64,000 bases of DNA from DASQEH01 sp963765725 (lineage in GTDB: Bacteria; Actinomycetota; Actinomycetes; Propionibacteriales; Nocardioidaceae), in NCBI GenBank assembly GCA_963765725.1, contig CAVXXI010000003.1:1116001-1180000 (forward strand), given 5' to 3'. Shown one piece after another: positions 29,643 to 38,727 of the stretch. Position numbers and translations under genes: made by a program. A model generated the notes under the pieces. That model was not told the origin of the DNA, ran no database searches, and was given only the letters and a program-made list of their open reading frames with translations. Within the stretch, counting starts at the first letter, position 1; each line of letters starts with the position of its first letter.

Positions 29643-30302
29643 ATGACAACGCCCTGTGATCTGGTCATTCCCTGTCGCGACGAGGCAGCCGCGCTTCCGT
29701 GGGTTCTGGCACTGGTCCCGCCGTCTTTGCGAGTTGTCGTCGTTGACAACGGCTCTCGGGATGGCACCGCGGCCACGGCCCGCCGCCTCGGAGCGGTCGT
29801 TGTCATGGAGCCTCGTCCCGGCTACGGCGCCGCTGTACAGGCGGGACTTGAGGCCGCCACCGCCCCCCTCGTCGCCGTTATGGACGGGGACGGCTCGATG
29901 GATCCCCGAGACCTGCTGCCGATGATCCAAGACGTCCAGAACGGCAGCACCAGGATGGCGCTCGGCCGTCGCCGACCAGACCACTGCGCCGCCTGGCCGT
30001 GGCACGCCAGACTGGGGAATTACCTGGTGCTGGCCTGGCTGCGCTGGCGTACCGGGCTCGTCGTGCGCGACATCGCGCCGATGCGGGTGTGCTGGCGAGC
30101 GGATCTGGTGGCGCTCGAAATCCAGGACCGCCGCTTCGGATACCCTGTCGAGCTATTGGTCAAGGCACAGCGTGCCGGCTGGTTGCTGACCGAGCACGAC
30201 ATTGGCTACGGACCGCGCGCTGTGGGTACGACATCAAAGGTCTCTGGCTCGATCAGGGGGTCCTGGAAGGCCGCTCGTGACTTTGCTCGCGTGCTGCCGT
30301 GA
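29643..30302 (+). CDS. family 2 glycosyltransferase
   Basis: 219 residues. A GT-A fold is shown by PCRDEAAALP, VVDNGSRDGTA and the metal-binding MDGDGSMDP. AVQAGLEAA is typical of DPM1/WcaA-like GT2 enzymes. There is no TM segment. It ends overlapping the next gene (GTGA at 30299). Within this cluster it probably transfers a sugar during assembly of the pathway product. Confidence 0.85.
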   Translation: MTTPCDLVIPCRDEAAALPWVLALVPPSLRVVVVDNGSRDGTAATARRLGAVVVMEPRPGYGAAVQAGLEAATAPLVAVMDGDGSMDPRDLLPMIQDVQNGSTRMALGRRRPDHCAAWPWHARLGNYLVLAWLRWRTGLVVRDIAPMRVCWRADLVALEIQDRRFGYPVELLVKAQRAGWLLTEHDIGYGPRAVGTTSKVSGSIRGSWKAARDFARVLP

Positions 30303-30667
30303 AGGTCCGCGTCCTCGCGCTGGCGACGGCTTCCATCCCTGGTGTCATAATGCCTTCCCCCGCAGCCGAGATCGGTGACAGCGCGGCATCGGGTCTGGCG
30401 GCTCGGCTCCTCACCCTCGACGGGGTGAAGGAATCGCTGCCACATGGACGGCGAACCATCGCCCTCACCGGTGACACGGCCCTGGCAGCTGGCGGCGTCG
30501 GTCGGGCGCCCGACACGCGGGGTGGGGAAGTCATCGCCCCCGACGCGATCCTGGCTCCCGTCGCCGACGTGGCCGTCGGCGTGGCGGATCGGCGGCGCCG
30601 CTCTGCCCGGGGGCTCGCCCCCAGGTATCCAGCGCATGGCGCGGGCGCGCAGTGCCCGCCGATATGA
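30299..30667 (+). CDS. short DUF2064-like protein, probably a truncated remnant
   Basis: 122 residues. Residues 1-65 align with the N-terminus of the DUF2064 domain at 37576 (EIGDSAASGLAA, then HGRRTIALTGD versus EGRRVLALSGD). The KTRL motif is replaced, and the later GTDTP and DGGWW motifs are absent. It is held in a coupled chain: GTGA overlap with the glycosyltransferase and ATGA overlap with the response regulator. It may be degenerate but kept to carry ribosomes forward, or it may have a changed role. Confidence 0.55.
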   Translation: MKVRVLALATASIPGVIMPSPAAEIGDSAASGLAARLLTLDGVKESLPHGRRTIALTGDTALAAGGVGRAPDTRGGEVIAPDAILAPVADVAVGVADRRRRSARGLAPRYPAHGAGAQCPPI

Positions 30668-31344
30668 CCCGTGTCCTCGTGGTCGACGACGACCCGACCG
30701 TGCGCGAGGTCGTCGTGTCATACCTGAAGGCCGCAAGGTATGCCATCAGCGAGGCCGCCGACGGCGAGACGGCGCTCGCCCAGGTCAAGTCGGAGTCACC
30801 TGACTTAATCGTTCTTGACATCATGCTGCCTGGCGTCGACGGGCTGGAGGTGTGCCGGCGGGTCCGGACCATGAGCCAGATCCCGATCATCATGCTGACC
30901 GCTCTCGGAACCGAGTCCGACAGGCTGGTGGGTCTGGAGCTGGGCGCCGACGACTACCTGACGAAGCCGTTCAGCCCTCGCGAGCTCGTCCTCCGGGTGG
31001 CATCCGTGCTGAGGCGCACGGGGGAGTCGGTGACCGCGGACACAAGAGTGCTCGTCGACGGGAACCTCGTCATCGACGGTCCGAGCCGCCAGGTCAGCGT
31101 GGCCGGCGCGTCGATCGCGCTCACGGTCAGGGAGTTCGACCTGCTGCGCTTCTTCGTTTCGCACCCGGATGTGGCGTTCACTCGGGAAGTACTGCTCGAC
31201 CGGGTGTGGGGCTGGTCGTTCGGTGACCAGTCAACGGTGACGGTGCATGTGCGCCGCCTCCGCGAGAAAATTGAAGCGGACCCGACCAACCCCTCCCGGC
31301 TGCTGACGGTCTGGGGCATCGGCTACCGATGGGGGCGGACATGA
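30664..31344 (+). CDS. OmpR-family response regulator
   Basis: 226 residues from ATG 30664. The receiver domain has acidic VVDDDPTVR, phospho-acceptor Asp in IVLDIMLPGVDG and Lys in DDYLTKPF. The C-terminal winged helix (about residues 130-222) has VHVRRLREKIE and GIGYRW. It is coupled by ATGA to the sensor kinase gene. It probably controls the surrounding metabolic cluster. Confidence 0.95.
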   Translation: MTRVLVVDDDPTVREVVVSYLKAARYAISEAADGETALAQVKSESPDLIVLDIMLPGVDGLEVCRRVRTMSQIPIIMLTALGTESDRLVGLELGADDYLTKPFSPRELVLRVASVLRRTGESVTADTRVLVDGNLVIDGPSRQVSVAGASIALTVREFDLLRFFVSHPDVAFTREVLLDRVWGWSFGDQSTVTVHVRRLREKIEADPTNPSRLLTVWGIGYRWGRT

Positions 31345-32453
31345 AACAGCACGACGTGCTCATGGTGATCCTGATCGCGGCCGGGTGGGCGGCCGCCGTC
31401 GGCGCCGCCGGTCTGGGAGTGGCCCATCTCGTCCGGCGGTGGTCGCTGCGCTGGGCCTTCGCCACGGTCGCCCTGAGCGCCGCTCTCGGCCTGATCGCCG
31501 GCGTGGTCGGCGCCGCGAACGCTATGTTCTTGTCCCACCACGACTTCCGGGTCGTGCTGTGGGTGGCTGCCCCGGCGGGTCTGGTGTCGCTGGCGTTCGC
31601 GCTGCTCGTCGCCCGGCAAGCGGTGCTCGGCTCGCGCGCCGTCCAGGAGGCCACCCGGCGACTCGGTGAGGACGGGGCGTTCGTCGTTCCCGCGGGTACG
31701 TCGTCCGAGCTGTCGCAGCTGTCCGCACAACTGGCTGACACATCGCGGCGACTGGCGCAATCCCGGGAGCGGGAGCAGGCGCTCGAGAGGTCGCGACGCG
31801 AACTTGTCGCCTGGGTGTCCCACGATCTTCGGACTCCGTTGGCTGGATTGCGAGCAATGGCCGAGGCGCTCGAGGACGACATGGTCGACGAACCTTCCCG
31901 CTACCACGTTCAGATGCGCCAGACCGTGGACCGGATGGCCCGGATGGTCGACGACCTGTTCGAGCTATCCCGCCTCCACTCCGGATCATTCCAGCTCACC
32001 CTTGAGTCGGTTGCGCTCAGTGAGTCGATCAGCGAGGCCCTGTCGACAAGCGGCCCAGTCGCCCGCGCCAGCGGCGTACGGCTGGGTGGTCACGCGGAGC
32101 CGGGCGTGGCGGTGCTGGCCGACTCCCGGGAGCTCAGCCGAATGATCGGCAACCTGGTCACCAACGCGATCCGGCATACGCCCAGTGAAGGGGCGGTCGA
32201 GGTGGTCGCCCGCTCGGACGGTACGGCCGTCGAGCTCGCCGTGAGCGACGGATGCGGCGGCATCCCGGTCAACGATCTGCCCCGCGTGTTCGACGTCGCG
32301 TGGCGTGGCAGCCACGCGCGCACGCCCGAGGCCTCGGCAGGCTCCGGGCTGGGGCTGGCCATCGTGAAAAGCATCGTCGAGGCCCACCGGGGAACCGTAC
32401 GCGTCGACAACATCGACGGCGGCTGCCGCTTTCTTGTCCGGCTGCCGACGTAG
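31341..32453 (+). CDS. sensor histidine kinase
   Basis: 370 residues from ATG 31341, which overlaps the regulator stop (ATGA). There are three hydrophobic segments in the first 95 residues and a short linker, then the H-box VSHDLRTPLAGL, N-box NLVTNAIRHTP, and G-boxes DGCGGIP and GSGLGLAIVKSIVEAH. It has little extracellular sensor, so it may sense within the membrane. It is the cognate partner of the preceding regulator. Confidence 0.93.
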   Translation: MKQHDVLMVILIAAGWAAAVGAAGLGVAHLVRRWSLRWAFATVALSAALGLIAGVVGAANAMFLSHHDFRVVLWVAAPAGLVSLAFALLVARQAVLGSRAVQEATRRLGEDGAFVVPAGTSSELSQLSAQLADTSRRLAQSREREQALERSRRELVAWVSHDLRTPLAGLRAMAEALEDDMVDEPSRYHVQMRQTVDRMARMVDDLFELSRLHSGSFQLTLESVALSESISEALSTSGPVARASGVRLGGHAEPGVAVLADSRELSRMIGNLVTNAIRHTPSEGAVEVVARSDGTAVELAVSDGCGGIPVNDLPRVFDVAWRGSHARTPEASAGSGLGLAIVKSIVEAHRGTVRVDNIDGGCRFLVRLPT

Positions 32454-32745
32454 GGTATGCGCTTCCGCAGCGACGAGAACGCAGTATGGGTGTGAGATCG
32501 CGTGGCGTGATCTTTCCGGCGGAGTCCGGACGGGGCCGTGGAGCGTCACGCACGTTGGAGCCGTTCGCGATGTCATAGCCAGCGCCGTACGAGTAGCTCA
32601 GCGAGCCGGAGATCTGAACGTCGTCCTTTGAGCGCGCTGGGACCATAGGCGACGACATGCTGGCGGATCACCCAGCCTGCCGGTGGTATTGCGACGGCTG
32701 GCGGTGTTCAGGAGCCAGCGGCCACGCCTGGGCGATGGTGATGAT
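32454..32745. other. convergent intergenic region, no gene seen
   Basis: This lies between the convergent histidine-kinase and GT-C-like membrane-protein genes. No coding pattern or strong hairpin was seen; it should hold the transcription stops for both. Confidence 0.4.
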
Positions 32746-34110
32746 CTACCATCCGGTGACGAGGAGGTGTTGGACGACCAGTGCAGTGATGACCTGGATC
32801 GCAAGTGCTGGCTTCTGCCACCGCGCAGGTAGTAGGGCGCAGAGGATGAGCAGCCAGGGAACGAACGGCAGCCAGATCCGCTCGACCTCGGCCTTGCTCA
32901 TAAGTGAGACGTCAGCCGCAATGATGCACAATATGGCGGCGGTTCCCAGGGTGTTGACGACGCGGTGCTGGCCGGCGGCAGCTGTGCCGAAAAGGGAGGG
33001 CCGCTTGTCACGGACATTCGTGATCCAACAGGCGATGCATGCGCCGAGGATCGGGCCGGCGCTAAAGCAGAGTGCGGCGACGTCACCCCACCACCAGTAG
33101 GACGCCGGGCGTACGGCGGCGATCCCGTCCTGGTAGCGCTGGTGGAGGGCGGGATAGCTGCTCCACAGGGAGAACCCGGCGAGTTGAACCCCGCCCACGA
33201 CGAACAGTGCCGCTCCAGCGGTCCAGCACAGTGGCAGATATGAACGGGCGGCGATGAGGACACCGAGTGCCAAGATGGCCAGCAGGGGAAGTCCGTAGGA
33301 CATCTCGACGCAGGCGCCGAACAACACCCCAGCAATGCCGGACCAGATGACGCTGCGCCGCGCGGCTGCCACAGACAGGGCGGCCAAACCCCATGCTGCG
33401 ACGCAGCTGAACACCGCATCGGCTGAGACGGCTTCCCAGACCGCGGCCGGCGTGAACACCAAGAACGGTGCGACGAGTCGGGCCGCACGCTCGGCGTCGA
33501 GCACACGCAGGGTGGTCATGGTGGCTAGCGGGATCGTCGAGGCCAGCAGCGTGACCACGATGCCGACGACGATGTTGGCGCCAAGCCCAAGGCGGACCAG
33601 CAAGATAAAGAACAGCAATGCGCCGGGAGGATGGCCCGCGACATGGGTCGGCCAGGCATGGGACACCAGCGGGATCCGGGCAGCGAAGGTGTGAAGAGTC
33701 TGCGAGAGGTTCGTAGTTGCCCGTGCGGCCGAGAGGAACTGACTGGTGTCCGGGTAGCTCTGTCGGCCCGATCTGCTATCGACGAGCGCGAGCGACGCCA
33801 GCCATCCAAGGCTGCTGAGCCACGTGACGCCCATCAGCCGTGGCCAGGTCAGCGCCTGGCTGAGCCGTCCTGCGTAGAGAACCGCCAGGACCGCCAGCGG
33901 CACGGCTACCAGAGATCCTGGACCTACCCGTGGCATCCACCGAGCGAACAGTGGCGGGAAGCCGATGTGCACGTTCCAGCCGGTGACAGCGGGCACGATC
34001 ATTGCGGCAGCCATCAAGAGCAACGCCGACATCAGCCCGATCGCAGGCGCAGGCGCGCGCCATGGTGCGCGAGTCTGGCTGCCGCCTTGCTCGCGCGTGG
34101 CTCGGCTCAC
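32746..34110 (-). CDS. polytopic membrane protein, GT-C glycosyltransferase-like
   Basis: 454 residues if started at GTG 34110. The open frame continues upstream to 34395, but that part is polar and lacks a good start. There are about 11 TM segments. An acidic first loop (DSRSGRQSYPDTSQFL) and a HPPG motif (AGHPPGALLFF) resemble mannosyl- or arabinosyltransferases of the GT-C fold that use polyprenyl-phosphate sugars. It lies in a row of four genes on this strand. Confidence 0.62.
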   Translation of the reverse strand: MSRATREQGGSQTRAPWRAPAPAIGLMSALLLMAAAMIVPAVTGWNVHIGFPPLFARWMPRVGPGSLVAVPLAVLAVLYAGRLSQALTWPRLMGVTWLSSLGWLASLALVDSRSGRQSYPDTSQFLSAARATTNLSQTLHTFAARIPLVSHAWPTHVAGHPPGALLFFILLVRLGLGANIVVGIVVTLLASTIPLATMTTLRVLDAERAARLVAPFLVFTPAAVWEAVSADAVFSCVAAWGLAALSVAAARRSVIWSGIAGVLFGACVEMSYGLPLLAILALGVLIAARSYLPLCWTAGAALFVVGGVQLAGFSLWSSYPALHQRYQDGIAAVRPASYWWWGDVAALCFSAGPILGACIACWITNVRDKRPSLFGTAAAGQHRVVNTLGTAAILCIIAADVSLMSKAEVERIWLPFVPWLLILCALLPARWQKPALAIQVITALVVQHLLVTGW

Positions 34111-34262
34111 CTGCAGAATTGAGAAGCTCACTGCTTGTCTGGTTCTCTTGGGCGTCCGTGAGCTCGTAGGCGAAACTGCTGGCTTGCAACGGGGCATGCT
34201 TGAACTGGGTGCATCGGAGCGCCCGAGGCTGGTGGTTGCCTGACTTCGTCGCACCGGCCGGA

Positions 34263-34817
34263 TCACTCGACTGCGGCGGTACTGTGCTGTTCCGCAGGCA
34301 GTTGAACTGCGGGTCGACGCCCCTTCATGCGGATGGCTCGTATGACGTAAGTAACGGCGCTCAGGGCGAACATGGCGGCGGTAACGAGGAGCCATCGTGC
34401 GAGGAATGGTTGCTGGGTAAGTCCGGTTGCCCGCTGGTAGCTATCGGCTCCCTGGCGCACAATGCCAGGCAGGAAGACGATGAGGGTGAGGGCAGCGCCG
34501 AGGGCCGGGACTCGGATGTAGTTCAATGCCGGCACAAGAGTGGTTGGCTTTGGCCGCCTCTCCAACGCCTGCGGGGTTTTTGTGAAGAGTCGGTCGGCGA
34601 GGGCGTACAGGGGAAACAAGATGAGGTCGTGGCCGAGCAGGGCGCCGACGAACCACAGCAACATGAGGGGCCATCGTGAGTCAGCCGCGGTGCGGGCTGC
34701 GGCGTAGCCGGCCACGGTGAAACCGGCGATGAGCACCAGCAGGTGGAGGGGGGTCGAGCCGTAGTAGCGGCGCAATCGGCGCATCAGGCGTTCTCGAAGC
34801 TCATCGAGCGGACCCAC
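34263..34817 (-). CDS. small integral membrane protein of unknown function
   Basis: 184 residues with about four TM segments (residues 24-42, 48-74, 97-116, 140-160) and a basic N-terminus. No domain is recognised. It overlaps the end of the molybdopterin oxidoreductase gene by 34 bp, so it is probably co-transcribed and may act with it in the membrane. Confidence 0.65.
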   Translation of the reverse strand: MGPLDELRERLMRRLRRYYGSTPLHLLVLIAGFTVAGYAAARTAADSRWPLMLLWFVGALLGHDLILFPLYALADRLFTKTPQALERRPKPTTLVPALNYIRVPALGAALTLIVFLPGIVRQGADSYQRATGLTQQPFLARWLLVTAAMFALSAVTYVIRAIRMKGRRPAVQLPAEQHSTAAVE

Positions 34818-36241
34818 TTGGTGCAGTGGACGCCGGGTAGTGCGGGGACGATGATGCGGGCGGGGTAGCCATGATCCAGGGATAGATCGGCCCCGTTGAC
34901 GCGCAGGGCCAGCAGCGAGTCCGGGTTGAGGATTTGGTTTGACTGCAGCACTGCCTGGTTGAACGACCCGCCGATCTGTAGGGACGTCACCTGGGCTGAC
35001 GAAGGTCTGTTGACACCGGCGACCGCGGCCAGGTCAGAGAGCCTTACACCTGTCCAAGTTTGATTCGTTGACCAACCTTCGACGCAGGCGATCGGCAGCG
35101 TCACGGTGTGCTGATCCATGCTGAGGAGGTCGGCCCGGCTCAACGTGACAGTCGGGTGCCCGGAAGACTGAAGCGTGAGCCGCCATCTGCTGCCGGTTTC
35201 GGCCGGCTTGATGTTCGCCGCGAGGGCAGTCTTGTTGATCTGGAAGTCGTTTGGCCCGTCACCGTAGGAGCGGCCGCGTGGAAGCAACAGCGCCAACGCC
35301 CGGAAGGGACCTCCGAGGGTCTGCCCGACGGTGAGGACCGCGATAAGGCCAGAGCCGGCGGCGACCAGCCCCAGCGCGCCCCGGCGGCTGATCGTCGCCG
35401 GGCCGGGGTCGATGGCGACGAGTCCGTGGGAGTCCACCGGTTCGGGCCGCGTGTCAGCGAGCGGCGTGCGGAGCTCAGTTCGCAAGGACCGTGAACGCAG
35501 CGAGGCGATCATGACCGGAACCTTGATCGCCACATGGACGACAAAGCCGGCGATGAACACCCAAGCCCCGTAGTAATGGGCCGTGTAGAAGTTGAAGCCG
35601 AACACGTAGTCGTACTGGATGTTCAGCACACCGGTGACGATCTCGAACAAGATGCCGCCGACGAGCATGACCAGCGACAGACGTTCCAAGAGTTGCGCCA
35701 CCGAACGCGCCGGTGGCCAGATGAACAGTTTCGGCACCACCGACCACAGCTTCGCCAACACGACGGGAATGATGATGAGTCCGACACCAACGTGCAGACC
35801 CTCGGTGAGCCGAAACAGCCACGATGGTCGAGTTGGCCAGGTGAAGATCGGCAGATGAAGCCACCCGACGTCGGCGGGCTGGGCCTGGCCGAACTGCGGA
35901 CTGTACGCGACGTAGTCCAGCAGGCCCGTGATGATGACCAGCGGCAGAGCCGCCAGCAGCACAACCCCGAACACAGACGTCAGCCATGGACCCCGCAAGG
36001 GGCTGCGCCACGCCCCGGAGCTTGGCAAGCCTGGAGGGCGGCGGCTTCCGAGGGCACGCCACAGGGCTACTGGGAAGCCGTACTCCGCGCGTTCGGGATT
36101 GTCGCAGTCCTCAGGCTTCAGGTCCAGGTTGCGGGGCTCCACGGGAGGTGTCGCGTCGACGGTCATGTGACTGACCCATGTGCGTGTACCTGCTTTGAGA
36201 TGGCGACCGGCGAGCGGGCTGAACTGACCTCCCCCCGACAC
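34784..36241 (-). CDS. cytochrome-b561-like membrane domain fused to molybdopterin oxidoreductase
   Basis: 485 residues from GTG 36241 (ATG 36166 is an alternative start). Residues 75-255 hold four to five TM segments with His residues in them (TEGLHVGVGL, YTAHYYGAW, FVVHVAIKV), like a haem-b561 protein. A further TM near 290-310 (after SRRGALG) precedes a sulfite-oxidase-type Mo-pterin domain (about 335-480), with the Mo-ligand Cys in PIACVEGWS. It probably exchanges electrons between a substrate outside the membrane and the membrane chain. Confidence 0.85.
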   Translation of the reverse strand: MSGGGQFSPLAGRHLKAGTRTWVSHMTVDATPPVEPRNLDLKPEDCDNPERAEYGFPVALWRALGSRRPPGLPSSGAWRSPLRGPWLTSVFGVVLLAALPLVIITGLLDYVAYSPQFGQAQPADVGWLHLPIFTWPTRPSWLFRLTEGLHVGVGLIIIPVVLAKLWSVVPKLFIWPPARSVAQLLERLSLVMLVGGILFEIVTGVLNIQYDYVFGFNFYTAHYYGAWVFIAGFVVHVAIKVPVMIASLRSRSLRTELRTPLADTRPEPVDSHGLVAIDPGPATISRRGALGLVAAGSGLIAVLTVGQTLGGPFRALALLLPRGRSYGDGPNDFQINKTALAANIKPAETGSRWRLTLQSSGHPTVTLSRADLLSMDQHTVTLPIACVEGWSTNQTWTGVRLSDLAAVAGVNRPSSAQVTSLQIGGSFNQAVLQSNQILNPDSLLALRVNGADLSLDHGYPARIIVPALPGVHCTKWVRSMSFENA

Positions 36242-36253
36242 GCCTCGATGCTT

Positions 36254-37576
36254 CTACCGGTTTCCGGTTGCGCCACTGACGCCACCCCCTTTCTGTAGTT
36301 GTACGAACCAGCGATCGCCATGTCCGGTGACGCTCAACATGCGGAGGCAAGCACGACGCGCGAGTTCAGCCAAGGCCTCAGGTCCGGCAACCGCCCAGTG
36401 GAAAGGAGACGACAGTTGTCGGTTCACCTCGATTCGCAAAAGATGCCGGGACAAGCTGGTTCCGGGTGGCGCCACCTCGATCACAGCCCGCCCTCCGGGG
36501 GCGAGCAGGTCACGAACCCGTCGCAACAGTTGCGCTGGATCACCGCCGATGCCGATGTTTCCATCGGCGAGCAGCACCGAGTCCCAGTGTCCCTGCCTCG
36601 GCACCGCGCCGAAGACGTCGCGGCGAAGCGCCGGGGCGCCTCTGTCCCTGGTGAGGCGTATCGCGTGTGACGCAACATCGATGCCGAGAACCACATGTCC
36701 GCGCCGAGCAAGGCCCTCGGTCAGACGCCCCGGCCCGCAGCCGACGTCGAGGGTCGCCCCCGAGCACCGGTCCAGGAGCGCCTCGTCCCCCAGATCACAC
36801 CGGGCACGCCACCTGTCAATCGGAAGTTGGACAGGTCCCACTGGCATGCCGTGCACAATGCAGTCGGCACCGGCGAGCGCCGTGTCGAACAGTTCCGCCG
36901 GTGGACGGGCTTCGCTCACGATGCCACGCCAAACACGAGCGAACTCACTGTAAGGAGCGATGCGAGACACGGCTACGGCATCGTCGACGGCATCAACGTC
37001 ACGCATCCGCTTCGCCAGCGCGACTCTGACGTTAGAAGCCATCAGCATTCCGTAGGTTGCCAGCCCAGTGCCGGATGTCGACATGACGATACTGCTGAGC
37101 CCTCGTGACGACCGGGGATCCCTCAGTCCCAAGGCCCACCAGCCTCCGTCCTCAGCTGGACCTAGCACGGCATCGCACCGTCCTGCCTCGAGTGTCCGGG
37201 CGAGTACGGTCAAGTCTGTTGCCGTGAGTTGCGGGGTGTCTGTGCCGATCTGTGTCACAGGCATACGCAAGAACGCAGCCGCGTCACGGTGCGCAGCCGC
37301 CAATCGACAACCAAACCCGTGGCCTCGTTGACCGACCACGGTCCACCGCCTAAGCCGATTCGCCAACTCGGCGCCGCGAGCGGCTCCGCGAAGATCCCCG
37401 CTGAGAGCCAGCACACGGCGACCCTCAGGAAAGGCGGCTTCGCAGGCGTCCAAAGTGTCCAGAAAGGCAGCGGCCGCCAACTCGGCCGCGCCCTGAATCC
37501 CTATGCCCCGGGCTAGCCGAGTCTTCGCCTGCCCCGCCACCGGCGACTTGGCCACCACCAGCACCCCGGACCTCAC
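36254..37576 (-). CDS. fusion of DUF2064 glycosyltransferase domain and SAM methyltransferase
   Basis: 440 residues from GTG 37576. Residues 1-200 are a DUF2064/TIGR04282 domain with the nucleotidyl-sugar motifs KTRLARG, IGTDTPQLTATDL and GPAEDGGWWALGL. Residues 240-430 are a class I methyltransferase with LDVGCGPGRLTEGLARRG and VLGIDV. DUF2064 proteins occur in arsenosugar-type pathways. The fused pair suggests two steps on one intermediate. It starts the four-gene minus-strand unit. Confidence 0.85.
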   Translation of the reverse strand: MRSGVLVVAKSPVAGQAKTRLARGIGIQGAAELAAAAFLDTLDACEAAFPEGRRVLALSGDLRGAARGAELANRLRRWTVVGQRGHGFGCRLAAAHRDAAAFLRMPVTQIGTDTPQLTATDLTVLARTLEAGRCDAVLGPAEDGGWWALGLRDPRSSRGLSSIVMSTSGTGLATYGMLMASNVRVALAKRMRDVDAVDDAVAVSRIAPYSEFARVWRGIVSEARPPAELFDTALAGADCIVHGMPVGPVQLPIDRWRARCDLGDEALLDRCSGATLDVGCGPGRLTEGLARRGHVVLGIDVASHAIRLTRDRGAPALRRDVFGAVPRQGHWDSVLLADGNIGIGGDPAQLLRRVRDLLAPGGRAVIEVAPPGTSLSRHLLRIEVNRQLSSPFHWAVAGPEALAELARRACLRMLSVTGHGDRWFVQLQKGGGVSGATGNR

Positions 37577-38069
37577 ACCATGCCCCCGCCGACACCGACC
37601 ACCGTGAGTGCGCCCCGGTCATGGCATGCGAGAGGCCGCCCCGGGGTGCCCCGTTCAGGCAATCGCATGACGTCTTGTCGACCGATACGATCCTTTCGGA
37701 TACAACGGACGCTAGCGACTGCGGCTCGGTCAGCGCCCGGGGCAGCTCATGAGTCTGTCTGGGCAATCCAACCCGCTTCGCGCCTTTATGCCTGCAGCGG
37801 ACAGGTATTGAACGGGAGCCGACATGAAACCGACGCTACGGCGGCAAGTGCGGGATGCAGGCGATAGGTGCTTACAACACTCTAACGGTGTCGGCAAAGT
37901 GTGCCTCCGAAAAGATCGAATTGCCTGGTCCCAGCGATATTGTCGCGTTTTCGCGGACCCCCGAGACTCGGAAGGCTTGAGCATCCGGCGGTCGCTGATC
38001 GAGGCGTCGAGGGCTGCTGCAACCAACATCTGTACCCAGCGGCCCTGAGAAAGTCCAAGACAGGCTCCG
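37577..38069. other. intergenic region, no gene recognised
   Basis: This lies upstream of the DUF2064-methyltransferase fusion and downstream of the small membrane protein gene. Several open frames exist but none has protein-like composition. TTGTAT followed by CGTATC on the minus strand (around 37695) could be part of the fusion gene's promoter; this is weak. Confidence 0.35.
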
Positions 38070-38237
38070 TCAAAAGGTGTCATCTGATGGTGGCGGCTTC
38101 GCTTCCAACGCCTCGTCGTTGACCAGCCGTTGTCCGAAAACGCGAACAGCAATAAAGAGGGTTGCGACAATGAGAACCAACAACAGAGCGATCAGTGCGA
38201 CCCCGACCGGCATATGCATGTGAACCGAATGGAGCAC
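38070..38237 (-). CDS. single-TM small membrane protein
   Basis: 55 residues from GTG 38237. A near-ideal ribosome site AAGGAAGG lies six bases upstream and decides this start. A short N-terminus (MLHSVHMHMP) is followed by one long TM helix (about residues 11-33) and a charged tail (QRLVNDEALEAKPPP). No family is recognised. It is divergent from the first ferritin-like gene. Confidence 0.6.
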   Translation of the reverse strand: MLHSVHMHMPVGVALIALLLVLIVATLFIAVRVFGQRLVNDEALEAKPPPSDDTF

Positions 38238-38727
38238 AGCGCACCTTCCTTGTGTTTCTCCGACCTTAAGTCGTACAGAGCCACGAGAAGACGCGTAACT
38301 GCTTACGAAACCGTGACGAGGTGCCCCCCTCGCAGTGGATTGTTCGGCCAGGGTGGGCTCCGGCGGTGACCGGGCCCTTGCGTGGTCCATAGTTACGAGG
38401 GTTGGAGCGGGTTGGCCTTCCATCGGGCGCGTACCTCGGTGAGTATGCCGCGGGCGGAGTGGGTCTGCGGTGATGGCTCGCCGTGGCCGCATCAAGCGGG
38501 TGGGCTTGCGAGCAGTGCGTCCTTGACGGTGCCGTCGGCAACCTCACAGTAGGGCGCGACGTGTATGCAGTCACGCAAATGGCTCTATACCGTTACATAA
38601 ATTGTGCGGATGATGGGAGGGACTCGGTGAGACGGCCGTGCGCAAAGCCCCGTCGAATGTCCTCAAACCTCGTGACGTGGTTTGCGATGCCTACGTCTCA
38701 ATGTCGCAAATGGTCTTTGGAGGATCA
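38238..38727. other. intergenic region before the first ferritin-like gene
   Basis: It holds the divergent promoters of the small membrane gene and the ferritin-like gene. An AT-rich stretch near 38580-38605 (TATACCGTTACATAAATTG) is the best promoter candidate for the latter. No gene is seen. Confidence 0.4.
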
